Below, piece after piece: positions 17,519-26,659 of a DNA stretch of 64,000 nt; within the stretch, counting starts at the first letter, position 1; each line of letters opens with the position of its first letter. Position numbers and translations under genes: made by a program. A model generated the notes under the pieces. That model worked only from the letters and a program-made list of their open reading frames with translations, made no database searches and was not told where the DNA came from. The stretch comes from Streptomyces sp. NBC_01723 (GTDB lineage: Bacteria; Actinomycetota; Actinomycetes; Streptomycetales; Streptomycetaceae), in contig NZ_CP109171.1 of NCBI RefSeq assembly GCF_036246005.1, positions 8,048,001 through 8,112,000 on the forward strand, given 5' to 3'.

Positions 17519-19897
17519 TCATTCCTCGTCGAGCAGCCCCAGCTCCGCCCAGATCGTCTTGCCGTCGGTCGTGTGCCGGCTGCCCCAGCGCTGGGTGAGC
17601 TGGGCGACCAGCAGCAGGCCGCGCCCGCCCTCGTCCCAGGTCTTGGCCCGGCGCAGGTGGGGCGCGGTGTGGCTGGTGTCGGAGACCTCGCAGATCAGCG
17701 TGGCCGCGTCGTGGATCAGCCGCAGCCGGATGGGCGGGGAGCCGTACCGGATGGCGTTGGTGACCAGCTCGCTCACCACCAGTTCGGCGGTGAAGGACGC
17801 CTCCAGCAGGCTCCAGGTGGACAGCTGTTCGAGGACCTGCTTGCGCACCGGGGCGACCAGCGAGGGGTCGGCGGGGATGTCCCAGGTGGCGACCTGTCCG
17901 GCGGGCAGCCCCCGGGTGCGGGCCAGCAGCAGTGCCACGTCGTCGGCCGCGCTGCCCGACGGGAGCAGGGTGCGCAGCACGCGGTCGCAGGTGACGTCCA
18001 GGGAGTCGGCCGGGGTCGACAGCGCCTCGCGGAGCAGCGACTGGCCGGCGTCGGCGTCCCGGTCCCGGCTCTCGACCAGGCCGTCGGTGTAGAGCGCCAG
18101 CACGCTGCCCTCGCGCAGCTCCAGCTCAGCAGACTCGAACGGCAGCCCGCCCACGCCCAGCGGCGGCCCCGAGGGCAGCTCGAGCAGCCGGGGCGGTCCG
18201 TGGGGCGGTACCAGGACGGGCGCCGGATGCCCGGCCCGGGCCAGGGCGCACTGCCGCGAGACCGGGTCGTACACCGCGTACAGGCAGGTGGCGCCGACCT
18301 CGCCCGCGCTGTCCTCGCCCGACTCCTCGGAGAGCCGGACCACCAGGTCGTCGAGGTGGGTGAGCAGTTCCTCGGGTGTCAGGTCGATGTCGGCGAGGGT
18401 GCGGACGGCGGTGCGCAGCCGGCCCATCGTCGCCGACGCCTGGATGCCGTGGCCGACGACGTCCCCGACGACCACGGCCACCCGCATCCCGGACAGCGGG
18501 ATGACGTCGAACCAGTCGCCGCCGACTCCCGCGCGGGCGGCCGGCAGGTAGCGGGAGGCCGCCTCCACCGCGGCGGTGGGCGGCAGCCACCGGGGGAGCA
18601 GGCTGCGCTGGAGGGTGAGCGTGGCCTCGCGCTCGCGGGAGTAGCGGCGGGCGTTGTCGATGCAGACGGCGGCGCGGGCGGTGACCTCCTCGGCCAGCAG
18701 GACGTCGTCGTGGGTGAACGGGTAGGGGCGCCGGAACCGGGTGAAGACCGCCACGCCGAGGGTGGTGCCGCGGGCCTGGAGCGGCACCGACATCAGGGAG
18801 TGGACGCCGAACTCCCGCACCCGCTGGAGCCGGACCGGGTCCCACTCCAGCCAGTGTTCGAGGTCGCCGGAGGTCTCCGAGGCCACGATCGCCTGGCCCG
18901 AGAGCAGGCACTCGGCCTGTGGCGAACCGGCCGGGTAGACGTCCAGTTCGCCGGTCTCGGCCACCGCCGGCGGGTGGTCCGGGGTGACCGACCGCTGGGC
19001 CGTCCTGCGCAATGCCACCGGCGGTTCGACCACGGTGGCGGGCTCGCCGCCGTTCTCGCGCGGGTCCAGCAGGTCGACGGTGACGAGGTCGGCGAGTGCG
19101 GGCACGCACACGTCCGCCAGTTCCTGTGCCGTACGGGTGACGTCGAGGGTGCTGCCGATGCGCACGCTGGCCTCGTTGACCAGTTGCAGCCGCTGCCGGG
19201 CGAGGTGCTGCTCGGTGAAGTCGTGGGCGCTCACGCAGACGCCGATCACGCGGCCGTCCGGGGCGGTCAGGGGTGCGACCCGCGCGTTCCACGCGTGGGC
19301 GCGGCTCTCGCCGACGGCCCTGAGATGGGTCTGCATGTCGGACCGGCGGCCGGTCTCCAGGACCTGCCGCATGTGCCGCTCGAGTTCGCTGTTCTGCCGA
19401 CGGCTGCTGATGTCGGTGGCCCGCAGGCCGCGCAGCCCGTCCCGCGGAAGTCCCACGAGCTGTGCCATCGCGTCGTTTACTCCGCGCAGCAGGAGCCGGT
19501 CATCGAAGATCATCATGGCGCAGGGTGACTGGGTGAGCGCCGCTCTGACCAGAGGGTCGTCCGCAGGCTCGGGGTTCACCTCCAGGGGCGCCGCGGCGAG
19601 CCAGGTGTCCGGCGAGCCGTCCTGCGACGGTCTGCGGTGGGCGAGCACCCACACCGACACGGTGTGCCCGTCCCGGTGCCGCAGCTCCAGGGTGCCGCTC
19701 CACTGGTCGGCGTCGAGGCCGGGGGGAGCGGGTTCGGCGCCGTCGGCCAGCAGCGCGGCGGCGGGGCGTCCGACGACGTCGGCGGCGGGGTGGCCGAGCA
19801 GCAGGTGGGCGCCCTCGTTCCACTCCCGCAAGGTGCCGGAGTCGTCCACTACGACGCGGGCGGTGGCGGCATCGTCGAACGGGTTGACCGGACTCAT
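17519..19897 (-). CDS. PAS-GAF-SpoIIE phosphatase with HATPase domain
   Basis: A 792-residue multidomain signalling protein. Two PAS-like regions occupy about residues 10-260 (PFDDAATARVVVDDSGTLREW and the second from PCAMMIFDDRLLLRGVNDAM). A GAF domain follows (about 275-440). Next is the SpoIIE/PP2C phosphatase domain with GGDWFDVIPL and VGDVVGHG (about 470-660), then a C-terminal HATPase with VVSELVTNAIRYG. The combination predicts a protein that dephosphorylates anti-anti-sigma factors and can also act as a switch kinase. Neither partner is adjacent, although an orphan STAS protein lies at 8166. The ATG at 19897 with GGAG upstream was preferred over the frame start at 20038. Confidence 0.9.
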   Translation of the reverse strand: MSPVNPFDDAATARVVVDDSGTLREWNEGAHLLLGHPAADVVGRPAAALLADGAEPAPPGLDADQWSGTLELRHRDGHTVSVWVLAHRRPSQDGSPDTWLAAAPLEVNPEPADDPLVRAALTQSPCAMMIFDDRLLLRGVNDAMAQLVGLPRDGLRGLRATDISSRRQNSELERHMRQVLETGRRSDMQTHLRAVGESRAHAWNARVAPLTAPDGRVIGVCVSAHDFTEQHLARQRLQLVNEASVRIGSTLDVTRTAQELADVCVPALADLVTVDLLDPRENGGEPATVVEPPVALRRTAQRSVTPDHPPAVAETGELDVYPAGSPQAECLLSGQAIVASETSGDLEHWLEWDPVRLQRVREFGVHSLMSVPLQARGTTLGVAVFTRFRRPYPFTHDDVLLAEEVTARAAVCIDNARRYSREREATLTLQRSLLPRWLPPTAAVEAASRYLPAARAGVGGDWFDVIPLSGMRVAVVVGDVVGHGIQASATMGRLRTAVRTLADIDLTPEELLTHLDDLVVRLSEESGEDSAGEVGATCLYAVYDPVSRQCALARAGHPAPVLVPPHGPPRLLELPSGPPLGVGGLPFESAELELREGSVLALYTDGLVESRDRDADAGQSLLREALSTPADSLDVTCDRVLRTLLPSGSAADDVALLLARTRGLPAGQVATWDIPADPSLVAPVRKQVLEQLSTWSLLEASFTAELVVSELVTNAIRYGSPPIRLRLIHDAATLICEVSDTSHTAPHLRRAKTWDEGGRGLLLVAQLTQRWGSRHTTDGKTIWAELGLLDEE

Positions 19898-20152
19898 CGT
19901 CGCCACTCCATTGCGCACACCCACTGTGAACAGCGCGTCACCTGCTTCCCAGCCTAGTGCGTCCGGGCCCCGTGCGGACCCGAACCACCGGGCCCACGCT
20001 GCTCCATGGCCGCGGGGCCACCGGGCGGGTCGGGACACCCGCGACAGAAAGTGCTTTCCGTGGCCTTGACGAGCGCGTATGCCAGGACGTCAGAATCTGT
20101 TTGGTCACGATCAGTTGTGAGTACTTCTGGGCCCCGATGAGGGAGATGCGTC

Positions 20153-23100
20153 ATGACGGTCACGCGCAGATCGGTACTGATCGCCTCCGCGGCCACGCCC
20201 GCGGCCGGGGCGGTCCTCGCCGCCCCCACGGCGTCGGCCGCGGACGCGACGGGTGGTGCCCCGGGCCGCCGGACCGTCGCCCTGCGCGACGGCTGGCGCT
20301 TCCGGCTCGCCGATCCCGACGGGGCCGCCGACGGTTCCACCGCCCCCGCCGACCCCGCGTACGACGACGCGGCATGGCGGGAGGTCGCCGTCCCGCACGA
20401 CTGGAGCATCGAACAGACGCCCACCACCGAGCACGGCACCACCAGCGGGACCGGCTTCCTGCCCGGCGGCCTCGGCTGGTACCGGCTCGCCTTCACCCTG
20501 CCGCCAGCCCTGTCCGGCAAGCGGATCTCGGTCGAGTTCGACGGCGTCTACATGGACGCCCGCGTCCACTGCAACGGCCGGGAGGCCGGCCGCCACCCCT
20601 ACGGCTACACCGGATTCGCCCTCGACCTGACCGACCTGGTGCACACCGACGGCCGCACCGAGAACGTCCTCGCGGTGCAGGTGCGCAACCGGCTGCCGAG
20701 CAGCCGCTGGTACTCCGGCAGCGGCATCTACCGCGAGGCCCGCCTCGTGGTCACCGAGCCCGTGCACGTACGGCGCTGGGGCACGTACGTCACCACGCCC
20801 CGGGTGAGCGCGGAACGCGCCGTCGTCCGGGTGGAGACGGCCGTCGTCAACACCTCGGGCGCCGCGCGCGAGGTCGAGGTCAGGTCGTCCGTCGAGGACG
20901 CCGACGGACGCACGGTGGCCCGGGCCGCCTCCACGGCCCGGGTGACCGACGAGGCGAGCGAGACCCACGAACTCACCGTCGCCCGCCCCCGGACCTGGGA
21001 CTTCGCGGACCCGCACCGGTACATCCTGCACACCGAACTGCGCGTCGCCGGCCGGACCGTCGACACCTACCGCACCCCCTTCGGCATCCGCACCTGCCGC
21101 GTCGACCCCGAGGAGGGCTTCCACCTCAACGGGAGGTACGCCAAGATCAAGGGCGTCGACCTCCACCACGACCTCGGCGCACTCGGCGCCGCCGTCAGCG
21201 CCGACGCGATCCGCCGCCAGATGACGATCATGAAGTCGATGGGCGTCAACGCCTTCCGCACCTCCCACAACCCGCCCTCGCCCGAGATGATCGAGGTCTG
21301 CGAGGAACTGGGCATCGTGATGCTGGTGGAGGCATTCGACTGCTGGCGCACCGGCAAGAACCCCTACGACTACGGCCGCTTCTTCAACGAGTGGTGCGAG
21401 CGCGACGCCACCGAGATGGTGCTCGCGGCCCGCAACTCGCCCGCCGTCGTCATGTGGTCTATCGGCAACGAGGTCCCCGACTCCACCTCCACCGCCGGAC
21501 TCGCCATGGCCGACCGGATCATCGACGCGATCCGGGCCGCCGACGCCACCCGGCCGCTCGTCATCGGCTCCGACAAGTACCGCGGAATGCCGGCCAAGGG
21601 CTCCGCGGCCGACCTCATGCTGGCCAAGCTGGACGGACTGGGCCTCAACTACAACACCGCCAAGTCCGTCGACGACCTGCACGCGGCCTACCCGCACCTC
21701 TTCCTCTTCGAGTCCGAGTCGTCGTCCGAGACCTCCACGCGCGGCACCTACCAGGAGCCGGAGCGCCTGAACACCGGCGAGAACCACACCCCGGGACGCC
21801 GGGCCACCTCGTCCTACGACAACAACCTCGCCTCCTGGACCATGAGCGGCGAGTACGGCCACAAGAAGGACCGGGACCGCAGGTGGTTCGCCGGCCAGTT
21901 CCTGTGGTCCGGCATCGACTACATCGGGGAACCCACGCCGTACGACGTCTTCCCGGTCAAGGCGTCCTTCTTCGGCGCGGTCGACACCGCCGGCTTCCCG
22001 AAGGACATGTACCACCTGTTCCGCAGCCAGTGGACGGACGAGCCCATGGTCCACCTGCTGCCGGAGACCTGGAACCACCGCGAGGGCGACACCGTGGAGG
22101 TATGGGCGTACGCCAACGTCGACACGGTCGAGCTGTTCCTGAACGGGCGGTCCCTCGGTACCCGCCGGTTCGACACCAAGCGGACCGCCGACGGCCGGAC
22201 GTACCTGGAGACCACCGAGGCCACCGGTGACGACAAGACCTTCACCGACGGCCCCTACCCGGGCAGCTACACCAGCCCCACCGGCAGCGCCGGCAAGCTC
22301 CACCTGACCTGGCGGGTGCCCTTCGAGCCGGGGGAGCTGAAGGCCGTCGCCCGGCGCGAGGGCAGGACCGTCGCCACCGACGTCCTGCGCACCGCCGGGG
22401 AGGCACACGCCGTACGCCTCACCCCGGACCGCGAGACCGTCGCCGCCGACGGCCGGTCCCTGGTCTTCGTGACCGCCGAGGTGGTCGACCGGCACGGCGT
22501 GCTGGTGCCCGGCGCCGAGCACCTGATCACCTTCGACGTCGCGGGCGGCTCACTGGCCGGACTCGACAACGGCCGCCAGGAGAGCGCCGAGCGCTACCAG
22601 GCCAGTACCCGCACCGCCTTCCACGGCAAGGCGCTCGCCATCGTGCGCTCCGGCACCCGGCCCGGCGTGCTGCGGGTGTCCGCCCGCGCGCACGGCCTGC
22701 GCACGGGCACGGCGACCGTGGGCGCCCGGCGGGCGCCGGACCCGGCGACCACACCCGCGCCCGAGTTCCGCCCCGAGCACCCCGCGCCCGTGGACCACCC
22801 GCACGCGGACGCGAGCTACTCCGGCCGCCCCGACACCCTCCCCGCCGCCATGATCGACGGTGACCCCGCGACCGGCTGGTCCAACGGCTTCCGCAAGGCG
22901 GCCACCGCCCTGCTGCCCGCCTTCGACGGCGCCCGCCCAGAGGACTGGATCTCGCTCGCCCACGGCCGCACCCGCCGCTACGGCCGGATCGAGGTCTCCT
23001 TCACGGTCGACGACGCGCACAGCCTGCCCGCGGCCGTCGAGGTCGCCGTCTGGGACGGCCGCGCCTGGCGGGCGGCCGGGGGCACCGAGACCGACTGGGC

Positions 23101-23239
23101 CACGTCGTCCGACGCGCCCACCGTGGTCACCTTCGACGCGGTACGGGGCTCGGGTGTCCGTCTCACGCTGACCAGCCGGCACCCCGGAGAGGTGCGGGGC
23201 GCCATCCGCGTCAGCCGCCTGGAGGCGCCCGCCGTCTGA
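20153..23239 (+). CDS. secreted GH2 beta-galactosidase-like enzyme with Ig-like and discoidin-like modules
   Basis: A 1028-residue secreted glycoside hydrolase. A twin-arginine type signal (TRRSVLIAS) with a cut near residue 30 starts the protein. The GH2 sugar-binding, Ig-like and TIM-barrel domains follow (about 40-620), with acid/base Glu440 in SIGNEVPDS and the nucleophile within the Glu-rich stretch at 520-525. A DUF4982-like module ([20 protein letters not shown]), an invasin-type Ig domain and a C-terminal discoidin-like domain (about 880-1028) complete it. It should release beta-linked galactose or related sugars from plant or animal polysaccharide outside the cell. It is divergent from the SpoIIE gene and followed by a strong terminator, so it is monocistronic. 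Confidence 0.9.
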   Translation: MTVTRRSVLIASAATPAAGAVLAAPTASAADATGGAPGRRTVALRDGWRFRLADPDGAADGSTAPADPAYDDAAWREVAVPHDWSIEQTPTTEHGTTSGTGFLPGGLGWYRLAFTLPPALSGKRISVEFDGVYMDARVHCNGREAGRHPYGYTGFALDLTDLVHTDGRTENVLAVQVRNRLPSSRWYSGSGIYREARLVVTEPVHVRRWGTYVTTPRVSAERAVVRVETAVVNTSGAAREVEVRSSVEDADGRTVARAASTARVTDEASETHELTVARPRTWDFADPHRYILHTELRVAGRTVDTYRTPFGIRTCRVDPEEGFHLNGRYAKIKGVDLHHDLGALGAAVSADAIRRQMTIMKSMGVNAFRTSHNPPSPEMIEVCEELGIVMLVEAFDCWRTGKNPYDYGRFFNEWCERDATEMVLAARNSPAVVMWSIGNEVPDSTSTAGLAMADRIIDAIRAADATRPLVIGSDKYRGMPAKGSAADLMLAKLDGLGLNYNTAKSVDDLHAAYPHLFLFESESSSETSTRGTYQEPERLNTGENHTPGRRATSSYDNNLASWTMSGEYGHKKDRDRRWFAGQFLWSGIDYIGEPTPYDVFPVKASFFGAVDTAGFPKDMYHLFRSQWTDEPMVHLLPETWNHREGDTVEVWAYANVDTVELFLNGRSLGTRRFDTKRTADGRTYLETTEATGDDKTFTDGPYPGSYTSPTGSAGKLHLTWRVPFEPGELKAVARREGRTVATDVLRTAGEAHAVRLTPDRETVAADGRSLVFVTAEVVDRHGVLVPGAEHLITFDVAGGSLAGLDNGRQESAERYQASTRTAFHGKALAIVRSGTRPGVLRVSARAHGLRTGTATVGARRAPDPATTPAPEFRPEHPAPVDHPHADASYSGRPDTLPAAMIDGDPATGWSNGFRKAATALLPAFDGARPEDWISLAHGRTRRYGRIEVSFTVDDAHSLPAAVEVAVWDGRAWRAAGGTETDWATSSDAPTVVTFDAVRGSGVRLTLTSRHPGEVRGAIRVSRLEAPAV

Positions 23240-23251
23240 GCCGTCACGCGC

Positions 23252-23285
23252 CGGTCCGGACGGGAAACCAGTTCCGTCCGGACCG
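23252..23285 (+). terminator. terminator of the GH2 gene
   Basis: Twelve-base perfect arms CGGTCCGGACGG and CCGTCCGGACCG (23252-23263, 23274-23285) enclose a ten-base loop, 13 bases after the GH2 stop. Confidence 0.8.
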
Positions 23286-23331
23286 TTGACGGCATGTCAT
23301 GTCTGCCACAAGCATGGCCTGCGACCGCATT

Positions 23332-23345
23332 TGGGAGCGCTCCCA
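23332..23345. promoter_or_regulatory. CebR box (cellulose utilisation repressor operator)
   Basis: TGGGAGCGCTCCCA is a perfect 14-base palindrome identical to the published consensus for CebR, the LacI-type, cellobiose-responsive repressor of cellulase genes in Streptomyces. It ends 36 bases before the GTG of the GH9 cellulase gene, where it would block transcription until cello-oligosaccharides are present. Confidence 0.9.
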
Positions 23346-23381
23346 TCACGGCGAGCGCCACCTCCCCCGAGGAGCCCGGAC

Positions 23382-25625
23382 GTGAAAAGACGCAGAACCG
23401 CGCTCATCTCCCTGACGGCCCTGCTGGCTGCGGCCGTCACCGCGCTGCCCGCCGCACCGGCCGGGGCCGACGAGACCGAGCAGGTCAGCAACGGCACCTT
23501 CGACAACGGCACCGCATCCTGGTGGGCCGGCAGCAACGTCACGGCTGCGGTGTCCGACGGCCGCCTGTGCGCCGACGCGCCCGGCGGCACCAGCAACCGC
23601 TGGGACGCCGCGATCGGCCAGAACGACATCACCCTGGTCGCGGGGGAGTCGTACCGGTTCTCCTTCACCGCGACCGGCACGCCCGCCGACCACGTGGTCC
23701 GCGCGATCGTCGGCCTGTCGGTCGCCCCGTACGACACGTACTACGAGGTCAGCCCGCAGCTCAGCGTCTCCGGCGACACCTACGCGTACACCTTCACCTC
23801 GCCCGTCGACACCACCCAGGGCCAGGTCGGCTTCCAGCTCGGCGGCACGCCCGACGCCTGGCGGTTCTGCGTGGACGACGTGTCCCTGCTGGGCGGCGTG
23901 GAGCCCGAGCCGCACGTCCCCGACACCGGACCGCGGGTCCGCGTCAACCAGGTCGGCTACCTGCCCGCCGGACCGAAGAACGCCACCCTCGTCACCGACG
24001 CGACCGCCGCCCTGCCCTGGCAGCTCAAGGACGCCGGCGGCCGGGTCGTCGCCCACGGCCGCAGCACGCCGCGCGGCGTGGACGCCTCCTCCGGACAGAA
24101 CGTTCACTCGATCGACTTCGGCGGCCACAGGAAACGCGGCGAGGGCTACACGCTGACCGCCGACGGCGAGACCAGCCGCCCGTTCGACATCGGCACGGCC
24201 GCCTACGAACGGCTGCGCACCGACTCCGCGAAGTACTACTACACGCAGCGCAGCGGCGTCGCCATCAGCGACGGACTCCGCCCCGGCTACGGCCGCCCCG
24301 CCGGGCACGTGGGCGTGGCACCCAACCTGGGCGACACCGAGGTGCCCTGCCAGCCCGGCGTGTGCGACTACAGCCTCGACGTCTCCGGCGGCTGGTACGA
24401 CGCCGGCGACCACGGCAAGTACGTCGTCAACGGCGGCATCTCCACCTGGGAGCTGCTGAGCACCCACGAGCGCTCGCTGCACGCCCGGACCGGGGAACCC
24501 GCGAAGCTCGGTGACGGCACCCTCGACATCCCCGAGAGCGGCAACAAGGTGCCGGACGTCCTCGACGAGGCCCGCTGGGAACTGGAGTTCCTGCTGAAGA
24601 TGCAGGTACCCGAGGGGCAGCCGCTGGCCGGCATGGCCCATCACAAGATCCACGACGAGCAGTGGACCGGGCTGCCGCTGCTGCCGAGCGACGACCCGCA
24701 GAAGCGCGAACTCCACCCGCCGACCACCGCGGCGACCCTGAACCTGGCGGCGACGGCCGCACAGGCGGCCCGCCTGTACCGCTCGTACGACCGGGACTTC
24801 GCCGCGAAGGCGCTGGACGCCGCCCGCACCGCCTGGGCGGCGGCGCTGGCCCACCCGGACGTGCTCGCCGACGAGAGCGACGGCATCGGCGGCGGCGCCT
24901 ACCCCGACAGCCGGGTCGACGACGAGTTCTACTGGGCCGCGGCCGAGCTGTACCTGACCACGGGGGAGCGGGACTTCAAGGAGTACGTGCTGAACTCCCC
25001 GGTCCACACCGCCGACATCTTCGGCCCGATCGGCTTCGACTGGGCGCGCACGGCGGCGGCCGCCCGGCTGGACCTGGCGACCGTCCCGAACCGGCTCCCC
25101 GGCCGCGACGAGGTGCGCCGCTCCGTCGTCCGCGGCGCCGACGGCTACCTGGCGACCCTGCGGGCGCACCCGTACGGCATGCCCTACGCGCCCGACGGCA
25201 ACCTGTACGACTGGGGCTCAAGCCACCAGGTCCTGAACAACGCCGTCGTCCTCGCCACCGCCTACGACATCACCGGCGGCTCCAAGTACCGTGACGGCGC
25301 CGTCCAGAGCATGGACTACATCCTGGGCCGCAACGCGCTGAACATGTCGTACGTCACCGGGTACGGCGAGGTCAACGCGCACAACCAGCACAGCCGCTGG
25401 TACGCCCACCAGCTCGACCCCGCGCTGCCCAGCCCGCCCGACGGCACCCTGTCCGGCGGGCCGAACTCGAGCATTCAGGACCCCTACGCGCAGAGCAAGC
25501 TCCAGGGCTGTGTCGGCCAGTTCTGCTTCATCGACGACATCCAGTCCTGGTCGACCAACGAGCACACGATCAACTGGAACGCCGCGCTGGCCCGGATGGC
25601 CTCCTTCGTGGCGGACCAGGGCTGA
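23382..25625 (+). CDS. secreted GH9 endoglucanase with CBM4/9 module
   Basis: A 747-residue secreted cellulase. The signal peptide spans residues 1 to about 29. A CBM4/9 carbohydrate-binding module (31-172) begins [14 protein letters not shown], and a CelD-type Ig-like domain (about 184-270) begins [10 protein letters not shown]. The GH9 catalytic (alpha/alpha)6 barrel occupies about 278-745. Catalytic residues are the Asp pair 340/343 in [12 protein letters not shown] and the acid Glu727 in [17 protein letters not shown] is the conserved His motif. It would cut internal beta-1,4 bonds in cellulose. The GTG at 23382 has GAGGAG seven bases upstream. The CebR box just upstream indicates induction by cellobiose. 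Confidence 0.94.
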   Translation: MKRRRTALISLTALLAAAVTALPAAPAGADETEQVSNGTFDNGTASWWAGSNVTAAVSDGRLCADAPGGTSNRWDAAIGQNDITLVAGESYRFSFTATGTPADHVVRAIVGLSVAPYDTYYEVSPQLSVSGDTYAYTFTSPVDTTQGQVGFQLGGTPDAWRFCVDDVSLLGGVEPEPHVPDTGPRVRVNQVGYLPAGPKNATLVTDATAALPWQLKDAGGRVVAHGRSTPRGVDASSGQNVHSIDFGGHRKRGEGYTLTADGETSRPFDIGTAAYERLRTDSAKYYYTQRSGVAISDGLRPGYGRPAGHVGVAPNLGDTEVPCQPGVCDYSLDVSGGWYDAGDHGKYVVNGGISTWELLSTHERSLHARTGEPAKLGDGTLDIPESGNKVPDVLDEARWELEFLLKMQVPEGQPLAGMAHHKIHDEQWTGLPLLPSDDPQKRELHPPTTAATLNLAATAAQAARLYRSYDRDFAAKALDAARTAWAAALAHPDVLADESDGIGGGAYPDSRVDDEFYWAAAELYLTTGERDFKEYVLNSPVHTADIFGPIGFDWARTAAAARLDLATVPNRLPGRDEVRRSVVRGADGYLATLRAHPYGMPYAPDGNLYDWGSSHQVLNNAVVLATAYDITGGSKYRDGAVQSMDYILGRNALNMSYVTGYGEVNAHNQHSRWYAHQLDPALPSPPDGTLSGGPNSSIQDPYAQSKLQGCVGQFCFIDDIQSWSTNEHTINWNAALARMASFVADQG

Positions 25626-25689
25626 CCGCCTGCATGCCCGTCGCGGTACCGCCTCCTTGTGGCTCTGACCTGGGTCTATTTACGGGTCA

Positions 25690-25704
25690 GTACCGGAGCG
25701 GTAC
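25690..25704. promoter_or_regulatory. inverted repeat in front of the toxin-antitoxin-like pair
   Basis: GTACCG-GAG-CGGTAC is a perfect dyad ending nine bases before the ATG of the ribbon-helix-helix gene. Antitoxins of this fold usually bind such sites to repress their own operon. Confidence 0.5.
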
Positions 25705-25713
25705 CGTGGGGGC

Positions 25714-25962
25714 ATGCCAGCTCTGAACGTGGAGTTCAGCGACCGCGAGCTCGAGGACCTGCGGCAGATCGCCAAGGAACGCGGTACGTCGATGAAGGCG
25801 CTCGTGCGGGACGCGGCCGCCGCCGACATAGCCCGGCACCGGGCACTGCAGGAGGGGGCGGAGGCGTTCCGCCGGTTCTTCTCGGCCCACGCCGACGAAT
25901 TCGCGGCCGCCTTTCCCGACGACGAAGCACCGCCCGTCCGGGGCGAGGGGCGGGCCGCCTGA
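25714..25962 (+). CDS. ribbon-helix-helix antitoxin-like protein
   Basis: An 82-residue protein whose first 36 residues (LNVEFSDRELEDLRQIAKERG and the following helix) have the strand-helix-helix pattern of ribbon-helix-helix DNA-binding antitoxins. The rest is an alpha-helical acidic tail suited to wrapping a toxin. It is followed after three bases by a Fic/Doc-like gene, the usual antitoxin-first order, and preceded by an inverted repeat. It would neutralise its partner and repress the operon. The assignment rests on the pattern and the gene pair, not on a close known homologue. Confidence 0.7.
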   Translation: MPALNVEFSDRELEDLRQIAKERGTSMKALVRDAAAADIARHRALQEGAEAFRRFFSAHADEFAAAFPDDEAPPVRGEGRAA

Positions 25963-25965
25963 CCC

Positions 25966-26343
25966 ATGTCCCCGGTCCTGCACATCGACGTGCCGTGGCT
26001 GCTTCAGCGCCACGAGGAAGTGCTGCCGGAGCAGCCCACGGTCAACGACTTCTCCGCACTGGTGGCCGCCGTCGCCCGGCACCGCGTGGACCCGCCCCGC
26101 CTCGGGGTGGACTCCGACCCGGCCTGGCGGGCCGCCGCGCTGCTGCACACCCTCGCCGTCCTCAAGCCGCTGCCCTCGGCCAACGCGCGCTTCGCCTGTG
26201 CGACGGCCGTGGCCTACATGTTCGCCGCCGGCACCGGCATCGACCCGCCCTACGGCGCCCTGGTCGACCTCGCGCGCGACCTGATGTCCGGCAAGGCCGA
26301 CGTCTACGCCGCGGCGGACCGGCTGCGCTCCTGGCAGATCTGA
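25966..26343 (+). CDS. Fic/Doc-like toxin component with degenerate active site
   Basis: A 125-residue helical protein with the length and helix pattern of Doc toxins. The stretch LHTLAVLKPLPSANARFACATAVAYM aligns to the Fic signature. In Fic and Doc enzymes the motif is HxFx(D/E)(G/A)NxR. Here the positions read K67, L69, S71, A72, N73 and R75, so the catalytic His and the acidic metal ligand are missing while Asn and Arg remain. The protein may therefore be inactive as an AMP- or phosphotransferase or work differently. It is coupled to the antitoxin-like gene with a three-base gap, and a terminator follows. Confidence 0.7.
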   Translation: MSPVLHIDVPWLLQRHEEVLPEQPTVNDFSALVAAVARHRVDPPRLGVDSDPAWRAAALLHTLAVLKPLPSANARFACATAVAYMFAAGTGIDPPYGALVDLARDLMSGKADVYAAADRLRSWQI

Positions 26344-26425
26344 CCCGGGGTTCGCACGCGCGCGCGGAGAATACGGAAAGTCGTTGCGCGTTTCATGAGT
26401 TGCGACGGAATCTGACCTTCTTTCA

Positions 26426-26454
26426 AAGGCGAGCCGATGTTGCCCGCTCGCCTT
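26426..26454 (+). terminator. terminator of the toxin-antitoxin-like pair
   Basis: Nine-base perfect arms AAGGCGAGC and GCTCGCCTT (26426-26434, 26446-26454) with an 11-base loop are followed by a short T-containing stretch. Confidence 0.65.
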
Positions 26455-26544
26455 GTTGACCATGAGTGGTTTGTGCGAGAGTGAAGCACCCGTGCGGGGG
26501 GTAAAGGCCGGGTCTCGCACGCGCTTTGAAGGACCAGGTTCGAT

Positions 26545-26558
26545 TTCGCCATGGCGAA
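26545..26558. promoter_or_regulatory. 14-base palindrome upstream of the sigma/ricin gene
   Basis: TTCGCCATGGCGAA is self-complementary without a spacer and lies 101 bases before the GTG at 26660. It is a candidate operator; no regulator is assigned. Confidence 0.35.
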
Positions 26559-26659
26559 TTCACGCTCCCCACACCGCGCCCAAGAGGTACACACCAATCC
26601 GGGGTCCCTTTTCGGCGATCGGAACGTCTGAGTCACAGCGCGTGGGAAGGAACATCTCA

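Larger units (their letters stand above)
26344..26659. other. 316-base intergenic region before the sigma/ricin gene
   Basis: No gene. It holds a terminator hairpin for the upstream pair and a 14-base palindrome about 100 bases before the next start, both listed. Confidence 0.6.
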
